64,000 nt of DNA from Pseudobdellovibrionaceae bacterium (lineage in GTDB: Bacteria; Bdellovibrionota; Bdellovibrionia; Bdellovibrionales; UBA1609): positions 2,170,001-2,234,000 of the forward strand of contig CP060220.1 of NCBI GenBank assembly GCA_023898385.1, read 5' to 3'. The notes beneath the pieces were generated by a model. The model was not told the origin of the DNA. It saw only the letters and a list, made by a program, of their open reading frames with translations, and did no database searches. Positions within the stretch are counted from its first letter, which is position 1, and each line of letters begins with the position of its first letter. This document shows, piece by piece, positions 14,131 through 22,457 of the stretch. A program made the position numbers and the translations under genes.

Positions 14131-15846
14131 TTACGAAAATATTTTTTTGATAAATCCGGTGATCTTTTGGCCCAGGTTACCGTTACTTTTGGCCGCTGTG
14201 GCGGCTTTGGTTTTTGGTGTCGTGGCTTGATCTTTCGGTTTTCGTTGGGATCCGTTCGGACCGGTGGGCCTTTGGTTCGGCCGTCGTTGCGAGCGTCGCT
14301 TTTTGCTCAACTCGCCTCGTCGTCCCTCTTGACCTTGGGCATTTTTATGTCGACCCGTTCGTCGGTCACGATGCGTGCCCGAACCTTGCGTTTGCTGCTG
14401 TTCACCGGCCTCCTCATTGTTTCGACCGGGGCCCCGTCTATGGTCTTTTCGTTTTCCACCTGAAGCCGAGGAACTACCTTTGCCGCGATGACCCTCTGCC
14501 GAACGACGACCTTCATGGCTTCGGCCCCCGCCTCCTCCGCCAGGAGAGCGGCGCCTTTTGTTGTTTCCATGAGACCGTCCACCAGGACCGCCTTGTGAAG
14601 AGCGGGCTCTCTCTGGAGGAAAATCACGAGGAAAAGGCTTGTGATCGGTGATAATTTCGCCATCTTCAAGCCAGCCGATGGCAACTTTATGCTCTAGGTA
14701 GTTTTCGATTCGGTTAAGAGCTTCCACATCGCGATCACCCACTAGGCTCCATGCCAGACCTTTTTCGCCGGCTCTTCCCGTGCGACCAATTCGGTGTACG
14801 TAATTTTCAGGGTCATCTGGAAGCTCATAGTTAATCACCATATCCACGCCCTTGATATCAAGGCCGCGGGCTGCCACATCTGTGGCCACCAGCACGGTTC
14901 GCTCATTGGCCGATCGAAACTGAGCCATCACTCGATTTCTTTGGGCCTGCGTGAGTAGGCTTGAAATCCCCACTGCCGCATAACCATTTTGATTGAGAAA
15001 CTTAGCTATTCGCTCCACATTGCGCTTAAAATTACTAAACACAATAGCCTGTTGAGGATTGTGCTTTTTTAGAAGTGACAACAAATAGCCGGGCTTTTCA
15101 TCAAAGCCCACGTGAAAAATTTCATCTGCCACGTTTTCAGCTTTGGCCTGATCTTTACTGACGTTGATCTCAACAGGTTGGGCGCCATATTCGTAAGCCA
15201 CATTCAACACATCAAAGTTTAATGTGGCACTAAACACCAGGAACTGCCGATCTTGAGAAATACGATTTAAGATGTATTTCATGTCATCTTTGAATCCCAT
15301 GTCGAACATTCGATCCGCTTCATCAAAAATAACCGCGCGCACCTGTTTAAGATCCACCACATGTTCTTTGTATAAATCAATCAAGCGCCCCGGTGTGGCC
15401 ACAACAAACTGCACTCCACCCTCAAGGGCGTCTTTTTGCTTGTCGTAAGAAGTGCCCCCATAAATGACGGCTCCCTTTAATCCAGCTTCACCACCTAAAC
15501 TTTTCACGTTTTGGTAAACCTGTTCGGCCAGCTCCCTCGTGGGCACCAACACCAAAATAAAATTGGTCGGCAACCAGTTTTCAAAAATCGGGCGCGTCTT
15601 TTTAGGCTCACCCTCGCTGGGTTTGTAATCCGGATTGGCCGCATCCACAGACCGCATGATTCTGTCCATTAGGGGAAGTAAAAACGCGGCCGTCTTACCG
15701 GTGCCGGTTTGTGCGAGCCCGGCAACGTCTTTACCCTCTAGAATTACAGGTATGGCGGCCTCTTGGATGGGTGTGCATTCTTCAAAACTATTTTTGGCGA
15801 TTCCAGCTGCCACAGCAGGGTGGAGATCCAACTCCTCAAACTTCAC
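14131..15846 (-). CDS. DEAD-box ATP-dependent RNA helicase with basic Gly/Arg tail
   Basis: 571 residues. The helicase motifs are in order: Q-motif (CTPIQEAAIPVI), Walker A AQTGTGKTA, PTRELA, TPGR, Walker B DEAD in VIFDEADRMFDMGF, SAT in FSATLN, and motif VI HRIGRTGRAG. This is the RhlE/RhlB group, which unwinds RNA in ribosome assembly or mRNA decay. Residues ~415-571 form a long low-complexity extension with repeated Gly, Arg and Ser (for example GGGGGGRSHEGRRS), resembling RGG-type RNA-binding tails. The start is GTG 15846 with AAGGA upstream. The pcnB gene nearby also acts on RNA. Confidence 0.92.
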   Translation of the reverse strand: MKFEELDLHPAVAAGIAKNSFEECTPIQEAAIPVILEGKDVAGLAQTGTGKTAAFLLPLMDRIMRSVDAANPDYKPSEGEPKKTRPIFENWLPTNFILVLVPTRELAEQVYQNVKSLGGEAGLKGAVIYGGTSYDKQKDALEGGVQFVVATPGRLIDLYKEHVVDLKQVRAVIFDEADRMFDMGFKDDMKYILNRISQDRQFLVFSATLNFDVLNVAYEYGAQPVEINVSKDQAKAENVADEIFHVGFDEKPGYLLSLLKKHNPQQAIVFSNFKRNVERIAKFLNQNGYAAVGISSLLTQAQRNRVMAQFRSANERTVLVATDVAARGLDIKGVDMVINYELPDDPENYVHRIGRTGRAGEKGLAWSLVGDRDVEALNRIENYLEHKVAIGWLEDGEIITDHKPFPRDFPPERARSSQGGPGGRSHGNNKRRRSPGGGGGGRSHEGRRSAEGHRGKGSSSASGGKRKDHRRGPGRNNEEAGEQQQTQGSGTHRDRRTGRHKNAQGQEGRRGELSKKRRSQRRPNQRPTGPNGSQRKPKDQATTPKTKAATAAKSNGNLGQKITGFIKKIFS

Positions 15847-15928
15847 TCAGATCGTCCTTTTCGGAACTTGTTAGATGGTTCAAACCATTATCTGGTTTGA
15901 AAAACTACTTATAATGAGCTGACCCGGT

Positions 15929-16768
15929 TTAGTCAAAGCTCAACCCCGAAAGGGGCAACTGTCGGAAAAAAGAATCCAAAACCTCAATAAAGGCCTGAGT
16001 CTGATCAAAATGCACCCAATGGCCCGCATCATTGATGACCGCCCCCTGCACTCGAGGGTTAGAGGCGAGCATTTTTTCAAAAAGGGGCTGAGTCAACTCT
16101 GCCGACTGTGCCCCTCGAATGACCAATGTGGGCATGGTCAGGCCCTCAAGTTCGAAAAATCTGTCTTTCGCGTTGCCCAAATCCAGGCTCGCAAGCACTC
16201 CGTCCTTAGAAAAACGCCAATCAGCTCCCCCATCCGGCTGGTCAGATATATTCATGTAAAAATAACTGGCGAGAGTGGCGCCCATTTCCCCCTCACCCAC
16301 CTTTTGAGGAAACTCATTTTGAAAAAACTGGCGCGCCGCTACCCGATTTTTAAACGGGGTCGGAACCATGGCCAAAAGTCGTCGGATGCGGTCAGCCGCC
16401 TTGGGATGTGGGGCCGGTCCAATGTCTTCGATGACCAGACCAATTGTGCGATGCGAAAAACGATAGGCAAAATTCAACGCATTTCGCCCCCCCATGGAAT
16501 GACCCACGAGGACAATCTTATCCCACCCCAATTCATCAATAATTTTTAAGAGGTCATCAGCATAGTCTTCGGGCGCATACCCTGAGGCCGGCTGAAAGCT
16601 CCGCCCATGACCGCGCTGATCAAAGGTGAGGATTTGAAAATGTCCGGCAAAAGCATTCACCACTGTTTGCCAATTTCGACCCGATCCCATCAGGCCATGC
16701 AGGAAAATCAGCTTGGGATTGTGGGGTTCACCCTCGATTTTATAGTTAAAATTTTCCAAATAACCCAA
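15929..16768 (-). CDS. Alpha/beta-hydrolase (YbfF/MhpC-like esterase)
   Basis: About 280 residues with the alpha/beta-hydrolase layout: oxyanion-hole region FLHGLMGSGRNW, strand TFDQRGHGRS, nucleophile elbow GHSMGG (Ser, about residue 92), acidic residue after MPTLVIRGAQS, and the catalytic His in NDAGHWVHFDQ. Family members hydrolyse esters or thioesters; the substrate cannot be read from sequence. The start is uncertain: TTG 16768 has AGGAG six bases upstream, while TTG 16774 would add two residues. It is divergent from pcnB with a very short shared promoter region. Confidence 0.8.
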   Translation of the reverse strand: MGYLENFNYKIEGEPHNPKLIFLHGLMGSGRNWQTVVNAFAGHFQILTFDQRGHGRSFQPASGYAPEDYADDLLKIIDELGWDKIVLVGHSMGGRNALNFAYRFSHRTIGLVIEDIGPAPHPKAADRIRRLLAMVPTPFKNRVAARQFFQNEFPQKVGEGEMGATLASYFYMNISDQPDGGADWRFSKDGVLASLDLGNAKDRFFELEGLTMPTLVIRGAQSAELTQPLFEKMLASNPRVQGAVINDAGHWVHFDQTQAFIEVLDSFFRQLPLSGLSFD

Positions 16769-16824
16769 TTCCAACTCCTGGACATTTGACCCCGTCCACT
16801 ATCCCGAGCCATTATGCGGTGGTC

Positions 16825-18072
16825 ATGCACATAAAGCAAACACCGAAGTTACATCAAGATTGGGTCGACCCAGAGGCCTTCGACGTGGTCGAAAGACTAC
16901 AAACCGCCGGCCACACCACCTACCTCGTGGGAGGGTGTGTGCGAGACCTTTTATTAGGTAAGCATCCCAAAGACTATGACATTGCCACTATGGCCAAGCC
17001 CAATGAGGTTCGGCGCCTGATTCGAAATGCCTATGTGATTGGAAAACGATTTCGATTGGTGCTTGTGAAACGAGGCGACCAACAATATGAGGTGGCCACT
17101 TTTCGTCGAGATTTAAAACCCGATGAAAAAACCCCTGAAGAGGACCTGCCTGAAGGCGACAACCTCTTTGGCAGCCCAGAAGAAGATGCTCTCAGGCGAG
17201 ACTTTACGATCAACGGCCTTTTCTATGATCCCGTCAATGACTCGCTGATTGATTTGTCTGGTGGCCTTGAGGATCTCAAAGCCGGACGCATTCGAATGAT
17301 TGGCGATCCCGAAGCGCGGTTACTGGAAGATCCCATTCGAATTTTGCGGGCTGTGCGCCTGGCTCACATGATCCGCTTTCAACTGGATGAAGCGCTTCGC
17401 TCGGCCATGGCTAAACATGCGTCGTCCCTTTTACAATCGGCTTTACCGCGACGACGAGAAGAGATCTTAAAATTTTTGCGACTGGATAACCCGGCTCTCC
17501 CGTTTCTTGAATCCTATGATCTTGGGCTACTTGAGTATATGGCTCCCACGCTGCACGAACTCTTTTCGCACTCAGAAAAAAGTCAGGATTTTGTAACTTA
17601 CCTGCAAGCTTTCCACGATAAAAGAATGGAAGCGCCTTTTGAGCTGTTTGCGGGGTTGGTGTTGGCCTATTATCGAAGCGTCATTGAGCCGAAATCGGAA
17701 GTCCCTGTTAAAAACAAAGACCTTTTAGATAATCCAAAGTTGGTTCGCCTGATGCGCGATGAGCTGGGCATGTTCAAATACGAACAAAGCCTCGTGGCAA
17801 AAGCCATACAAATGCAAGGCCTCTTAAACAAGCGGGCCGAGTTTGAGCGACGTGGATCATCAAGGCAAATGGCCATCTTAAAAAATGAGGCCTTTCCGTT
17901 AGCTCTTAAATTGGCGGATCGAGATTATTCGTTGAGTGCTGATGACCTCAAGTTCTGGCATGAAAGTTTTGAAAAGGGTCGAAAAGAAATTGAATCCTTT
18001 CAAAGCAATAACAATAAACGAAGACGGCGAAGGCGGCGAAAACCCGGCCCCCGAAAAAGACCGCAAAGCTAA
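16825..18072 (+). CDS. pcnB: Poly(A) polymerase PcnB
   Basis: Adds 3' A-tails to RNA, promoting decay. From ATG 16825 it is 415 residues. The nucleotidyltransferase motif is YLVGGCVRDLLLGKHPKDYD, with the catalytic Asp pair in DYDIAT, followed by EVATFR and ALRRDFTINGLFYD, and the RNA-binding EDPIRILRAVRLAH. These features are shared with CCA-adding enzymes. The long C-terminus ending in a polybasic tract (NNNKRRRRRRRKPGPRKR) is characteristic of PcnB. The in-frame TTG at 16786 is rejected for lack of conservation-like sequence. The 3' end overlaps the convergent 18069 gene by four bases. Confidence 0.88.
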   Translation: MHIKQTPKLHQDWVDPEAFDVVERLQTAGHTTYLVGGCVRDLLLGKHPKDYDIATMAKPNEVRRLIRNAYVIGKRFRLVLVKRGDQQYEVATFRRDLKPDEKTPEEDLPEGDNLFGSPEEDALRRDFTINGLFYDPVNDSLIDLSGGLEDLKAGRIRMIGDPEARLLEDPIRILRAVRLAHMIRFQLDEALRSAMAKHASSLLQSALPRRREEILKFLRLDNPALPFLESYDLGLLEYMAPTLHELFSHSEKSQDFVTYLQAFHDKRMEAPFELFAGLVLAYYRSVIEPKSEVPVKNKDLLDNPKLVRLMRDELGMFKYEQSLVAKAIQMQGLLNKRAEFERRGSSRQMAILKNEAFPLALKLADRDYSLSADDLKFWHESFEKGRKEIESFQSNNNKRRRRRRRKPGPRKRPQS

Positions 18073-18662
18073 AGTGGTTGTTGAAAGCGCTTGGCTTTTT
18101 CCTGAACTGTAGCGCTGTCAATCCCCTTAACTCCGGCCACAACAGCTTGAAAGTTTGTGGAGCTGGATTTAAACAAGGCCAAAAGATCCATAGCTGCTTC
18201 TTTCACCCGAGGTGATTCATGTGACATCATCTCGCGGGCAAATTTTTCGATGGGTTTACTCCGTCGTTTTTCAGGATTAACCATCATCCACCGTCGCAAT
18301 CCTATAACGGCGTGGCTCGTTGACACTCCAAGGGCAAACCGTCGTGCAGACTCACTCCACTGGCTCAGCTCTCCACAGGTGCCGCCGCTTAAGCACTGGT
18401 TATATGTCGCTACTTTCGCCTTTGCCGTTTTCAATGTGTAAAACCGAGCCTCATTATCCCAAAAGTCATCGTGCTTTACTTGCAACTCATGCGGGCCTAA
18501 TGTTTCGCTCACTTTCGACCACACCCCACTGAGTGACTCGATCTGATTTTTACCGCCATTAAAGTCTAAGCGGTGCTCACCGAAATTGCCTCGTCCATAT
18601 AACCACGCCGCCAACAAAAATACAGACAACGATAAAACCGTGAAATACTCGGATCTCTTCAT
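18069..18662 (-). CDS. Membrane-anchored protein, third gene of an envelope operon
   Basis: About 197 residues from the ATG at 18662, which overlaps the upstream stop in ATGA. The N-terminus MKRSEYFTVLSLSVFLLAAW is a signal anchor or signal peptide. The rest is mostly helical with two nearby cysteines (YNQCLSGGTCGELSQW). The last ~60 residues (REMMSHESPRVKEAAMDLLA) resemble HEAT-like helices. No family was recognised. It is the distal gene of the 21849-18069 operon and probably acts with the other two in the periplasm. Confidence 0.65.
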   Translation of the reverse strand: MKRSEYFTVLSLSVFLLAAWLYGRGNFGEHRLDFNGGKNQIESLSGVWSKVSETLGPHELQVKHDDFWDNEARFYTLKTAKAKVATYNQCLSGGTCGELSQWSESARRFALGVSTSHAVIGLRRWMMVNPEKRRSKPIEKFAREMMSHESPRVKEAAMDLLALFKSSSTNFQAVVAGVKGIDSATVQEKAKRFQQPL

Positions 18663-19570
18663 GATCCACCGCCACAACTACCAATATCATATCGACGAAA
18701 CTGCCAGTTGAGGGCTCGCCCTAAATCTTTGTAACCCCGAACTCGTGGACAGGCCTCTTTGGCAATGACCTGCATTTCACGATCCGACAAACCCAACGTG
18801 TGCAATTGATTGGCCAGTGCCTCTTTGGCCACAAGCTCCGCTTTGTTTGAAGTGAGAGCTGACACCACTGAGCCCAAAAGGCTTTTGCGCACCACCGTAT
18901 CTTGGTTGTCTTGAAACGCCACCATGCGAAGAAGTTGTACTTGAGTGGGTCCAAAACCTTCTTGAATAATATCCAAGGCCTGCAGCAATTGGTCTTGGCT
19001 GGGGGACTTAGCTAGAATCAATCGAAATGCCGTCAAAGGAATGGTGCTGTGAGAAATCGATAGGGCACTCATAAGGTCATTTAGTTTTACGTCATCTAGC
19101 CATTCTTGTTTTTCACTGACGGCGGTTTCTATTATCTCTAAATGCCAGGCCAGCTCATGGTGTTTGGGTGTTAAATTCACATCAAAAAAACCATCTGAAT
19201 CGGGCACCTGACCACAAAGGCTACCATCAGCAAAACAAGCTATGAGTGAATGGGACTGTTCAATGGATCTTTGCACCAAGTCACGCCGACTTTCCCCATC
19301 AAGTTGGTCATAAAACTCACTGGGGTTAGTCGCGACAAATGCTTTTTCACGGAGAGCTTCGGCGGTGAAATTTTTCATTTTTAGTGACAACAATACATCT
19401 TGAGATTGACTCAAAATTCCCGAAGTGGGCGGCCTATTATCGCTTTCCATATATATTTGATCCTCAGCGAGTCCAGAAAACCCCTGGCTCACCCAAACAT
19501 AAAAGGAATAAGCCGCTGCAACCGCCACCAAAAATCCAAACAAAGAAAATATTGCTGTCCACTTTTTCAT
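18659..19570 (-). CDS. Membrane-anchored helical protein, second gene of the operon
   Basis: About 303 residues with an N-terminal membrane segment (KKWTAIFSLFGFLVAVAAAY) followed by a predominantly helical periplasmic domain. It contains a cysteine pair (ACFADGSLCGQ) similar in spacing to that of its downstream neighbour, and C-terminal helices reminiscent of HEAT repeats (VVRKSLLGSVVSALTSN, AKEALANQLHTLGLSD). The ATG at 19570 shares bases with the upstream stop (TGATG). The two downstream genes look distantly alike in layout. Function unknown. Confidence 0.65.
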   Translation of the reverse strand: MKKWTAIFSLFGFLVAVAAAYSFYVWVSQGFSGLAEDQIYMESDNRPPTSGILSQSQDVLLSLKMKNFTAEALREKAFVATNPSEFYDQLDGESRRDLVQRSIEQSHSLIACFADGSLCGQVPDSDGFFDVNLTPKHHELAWHLEIIETAVSEKQEWLDDVKLNDLMSALSISHSTIPLTAFRLILAKSPSQDQLLQALDIIQEGFGPTQVQLLRMVAFQDNQDTVVRKSLLGSVVSALTSNKAELVAKEALANQLHTLGLSDREMQVIAKEACPRVRGYKDLGRALNWQFRRYDIGSCGGGS

Positions 19571-21849
19571 CACAGCTCGGCTCCGCCTTGAGTCTTACGA
19601 ACGACGTTTCGATCAACCCAGCCCAAACAATTATTTAGATTATTACCCGCTTTTAAATCTAAAAAACATCGAGGCGTTGCTGGATACCAAATGGCATAGG
19701 AGCGTTCTGTTTTACCTAAAACATAGACAGATTCGCCATTGCGAACAACTCCAATGGCCGATGTTCGAGATTTTTCAGTTGGACGCACTCGCAACCATGT
19801 TTTCATCGAAGAGGGTGCATTCTCGGTGTCTATTTCTCCCAAAAACAGATAGTCGGCTAAAAATTGCGTTGGGATTTTCTCAAGGTGAGTGGCGTCTGTA
19901 AAAAACTGATCATAGCCAAAACACAATTTATTCGATGTAGGTTCAGATACCGTTCGGACTTTGGCGTTCACATCATGAACCCATCCAATCAGATAACTGC
20001 CCGCCTTTTCTTGATGCACCTGTATCAGGCGAACAGATTCTTTGGGAATCCCATTGATCGACTCCATGGGCAGCCCCACCTTCAACCATGGCCCTCGTTT
20101 TTCGTTAAGATATGGCAGTTCTGAAATTCCATCTGGTGAATCTTTAAGCAGACTGAAACCCGACTGCGTGGGCACGCCATCCACATCACTTGTTGACGGG
20201 GCCAATCTAATATTTGCTTCTTTGCGATGGGACTTCAGTGCCACTAAGGTTTTCGAGTCTGAAAATTCGATGACGCCTGAATGACGAGGTATTCTCACCT
20301 GGGCCCAACGGCCAGACGACTTGGGACCACGAGCCCCGTCAAACTCGGAGATTACTTGCAATGGAACTCCAAAACCTCTGGTGTTGGGTAGGTAGCCACA
20401 ATAGACTCTCTCATCTACCGATGGCGACAGGTAAAGACGTGTTTTATTGGCCAAGGTAAAGTGTGTCGCCTGCAGGGTCTGTTGCGATAACTTAAAAATA
20501 CGATCTTCGGCCTCATTGAGATAATCTTTTTCTAGAAGGGCCTGAAGGGGCTTTGAATATTCGGGTTCTTCGGCCAACCCTCCGCCTGAGCCTTTGTGAA
20601 TTTTTTCGAAATTCGTTAAAATCTCCTGGTAGACGAGCCACTCCACACTGTCTCTTGGCAACACCTGTTGATAAACGCTGTTTTGATTTAAAACCCTCCC
20701 GCGCTTAAAGGGAACTCCAGACACTTGGCCAACTACCACGTCTCGAAGAGACTGATAGAATTTTTTATTGGCCTCAACCCAAGCATCATTAATTTGAACT
20801 GAGGAGTTGCTAGCTTTTATAAGGCGGCTACGATGAGTCGGGTCAAAGGAACAAACAGCGTCTACGATAGATTGACCATAATAGTATTGGCCACCGTACA
20901 GTCCGCGAATCAAATTAAAATAGATATTGTTCTGCTCATATTTTTTAGTCGTAGAATCCACAGCCGATTTCGAAATAAAACTACACGCCTTTGAATAGCG
21001 AGGATAGTTTTTGAGTATTCCAAAATATCCCTGACTTGTGGGCTGTTGATCTCCCTCAAAAAGAAAACCCACGCCGTAATCGATGGTATTTTTCAGACTC
21101 AATACCACTTCAGGAGAAACAGCATCAATATGGTATCTGGCATTAGTTTGCCACATCCCGAGTGCTGTGCCGTTAAAAATAAACTGCCTCACCTCTTCTT
21201 CTTTATCAACCTGCTCACACTCAGCCACGAGAGGATTGATCGGATCTCTATAAAACTGGCTCAGTATTTTTTGAACTGTTTCTGTAACAGTGTCAGTGTG
21301 GTTGTTGGCCATCTGAAAGGCATTGGCTTTTTCAACACAGCGCCCGCCCTTTTCTAGTCGTATGTGTGAAAGTCTTGATTCATGATAGGGAACAACCAAA
21401 CTGGCCAATAACAACGACCAATATCCGTTAACATTTCGACGATCGGCAAAGTCCTGACTTTCTAGAACCTCAACCCCATATCGATGGGCAGCTTGCACAA
21501 TAAGTCCAAAAACCAGTTTTACATATTCCTCGGAGGCCTGTTGTACTCCAGCAGGGTCATCCAAATCTTTTCGAGGAAGCACCGGCCCCACAACAGGTGT
21601 GTCATCGGTCAGTGTCACCCATAGCGGGTCATAATTGGGGTTGCTGTAATGAAACAATTTTGATTTGACGGCGGGATAATTCACATCGGCCATGGCGGGC
21701 AAGATTAAAGCCGGCACAAGCAAACTGAAGACAAGCCCCCGCAAGAGTTGGCCGGTGACAGTGGCCAACCAATAAAAAATAGGGGCTAACAATTCATTAA
21801 ACTTAATCCGCAAAACGGCTCTCCCAAACGTCCAGTATTTTCCACCCAT
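19570..21849 (-). CDS. Large secreted protein with lytic-transglycosylase-like segment and SH3-like C-terminus
   Basis: 759 residues from ATG 21849, which follows GGGGGG; longer in-frame starts are not supported. A hydrophobic N-terminus (GLVFSLLVPALILPAMA) suggests export. Around residues 140-170 the segment LLASLVVPYHESRLSHIR followed by AFQMANN resembles the catalytic Glu region of SLT-type lytic transglycosylases (ExSxF...Q). The C-terminal third has repeated SH3-like strands (RLYLSPSVDERVYCGYLP, TWLRVRPTEKSRTSAIGVVR). A role in peptidoglycan turnover is plausible but not proven. It is the first gene of a tightly overlapping three-gene operon and lies just downstream of palindromic element A. 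Confidence 0.65.
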   Translation of the reverse strand: MGGKYWTFGRAVLRIKFNELLAPIFYWLATVTGQLLRGLVFSLLVPALILPAMADVNYPAVKSKLFHYSNPNYDPLWVTLTDDTPVVGPVLPRKDLDDPAGVQQASEEYVKLVFGLIVQAAHRYGVEVLESQDFADRRNVNGYWSLLLASLVVPYHESRLSHIRLEKGGRCVEKANAFQMANNHTDTVTETVQKILSQFYRDPINPLVAECEQVDKEEEVRQFIFNGTALGMWQTNARYHIDAVSPEVVLSLKNTIDYGVGFLFEGDQQPTSQGYFGILKNYPRYSKACSFISKSAVDSTTKKYEQNNIYFNLIRGLYGGQYYYGQSIVDAVCSFDPTHRSRLIKASNSSVQINDAWVEANKKFYQSLRDVVVGQVSGVPFKRGRVLNQNSVYQQVLPRDSVEWLVYQEILTNFEKIHKGSGGGLAEEPEYSKPLQALLEKDYLNEAEDRIFKLSQQTLQATHFTLANKTRLYLSPSVDERVYCGYLPNTRGFGVPLQVISEFDGARGPKSSGRWAQVRIPRHSGVIEFSDSKTLVALKSHRKEANIRLAPSTSDVDGVPTQSGFSLLKDSPDGISELPYLNEKRGPWLKVGLPMESINGIPKESVRLIQVHQEKAGSYLIGWVHDVNAKVRTVSEPTSNKLCFGYDQFFTDATHLEKIPTQFLADYLFLGEIDTENAPSSMKTWLRVRPTEKSRTSAIGVVRNGESVYVLGKTERSYAIWYPATPRCFLDLKAGNNLNNCLGWVDRNVVRKTQGGAEL

Positions 21850-22012
21850 TATCCCCCCAAAAAAGTAGCAAAACCTGGTCCTACGCCCACTCCCACCTAA
21901 TGGGAGCAGAGCCCAAAACCCTATGCAGATTACACACATAGTGACAGAAATTGTCCGTCAACACCCACCAAGATGGACGCGCCCCCAATTATTGGATAAA
22001 CTAAGCCCATAT

Positions 22013-22199
22013 CCACCCAAGATCCCCTGGAGCTAAAGGGTTGGTTGGAGCGCGCGCCCGGACTCACATCACGATGTGCATGGCGTATCCGGGTTGCGGC
22101 ACGAAAGTGACGCAATCCGAAGACGACATGCGGCCACTCGTGCCGTGAGTCCGGGCGCGCGCTCCAACCAACCCTTTGGCTCCAGGGGATCTTGGGTGG
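22013..22199 (+). repeat. Palindromic core-arm element A
   Basis: Left arm 22013-22067 and right arm 22145-22199 are 55-bp inverted repeats with one difference, a T-G pair that still pairs as wobble in RNA. The 77-nt centre (22068-22144) carries the conserved core found in elements B and C (CGATGTGCATGGCG, then GTTGCGGCACGAA, then GACGCAATCCGAAGACG). Inside the core, GGGTTGCG pairs with CGCAATCC around a CAC-GAAA-GTG tip. The arms share no sequence with the arms of B or C. It occupies the divergent gap between the 21849 gene and tatA. Confidence 0.9.
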
Positions 22200-22220
22200 G
22201 ACCTCATTTTAGGAGCACAT

Positions 22221-22451
22221 ATGAGTCCATCTATCTGGCAAATTTTAATTGTTCTTGCGATTATCTTGATCCTGTTTGGACCAAAGAGAATTCCTGGCCT
22301 TGGGAAATCTTTAGGTGAAGCCATTCGCGGGTTTAAAAAAGGTCTCAATGAAGACGAGATCGACGTGACTGATTCGGCCCGAAAAGAAGAACTTCGCGAT
22401 GGCAACAGCGACAAAAAAACCTCCGAAAAGACAGAAAAAGAACGAGTCTAA
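22221..22451 (+). CDS. tatA: Sec-independent protein translocase subunit TatA
   Basis: 76 residues. One N-terminal transmembrane helix (IWQILIVLAIILILFGPKR) carries the FGPKRIPGLG hinge and is followed by the amphipathic helix LGEAIRGFKKGL and a charged tail, which is the TatA/TatE pattern. TatA oligomers form the pore for export of folded proteins. AGGAG is 5 bases before the ATG. No tatB or tatC is adjacent. The promoter must lie within or next to palindromic element A, whose right arm ends 21 bases upstream of the start. Confidence 0.93.
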   Translation: MSPSIWQILIVLAIILILFGPKRIPGLGKSLGEAIRGFKKGLNEDEIDVTDSARKEELRDGNSDKKTSEKTEKERV

Positions 22452-22457
22452 TTGCGT

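Noticed and set aside
22064..22414. Long minus-strand frame covering element A and antisense to tatA
   Set aside because: It is formed by the palindromic element and runs antisense to a confident tatA. Similar frames over elements B and C arise because the shared core is stop-free.
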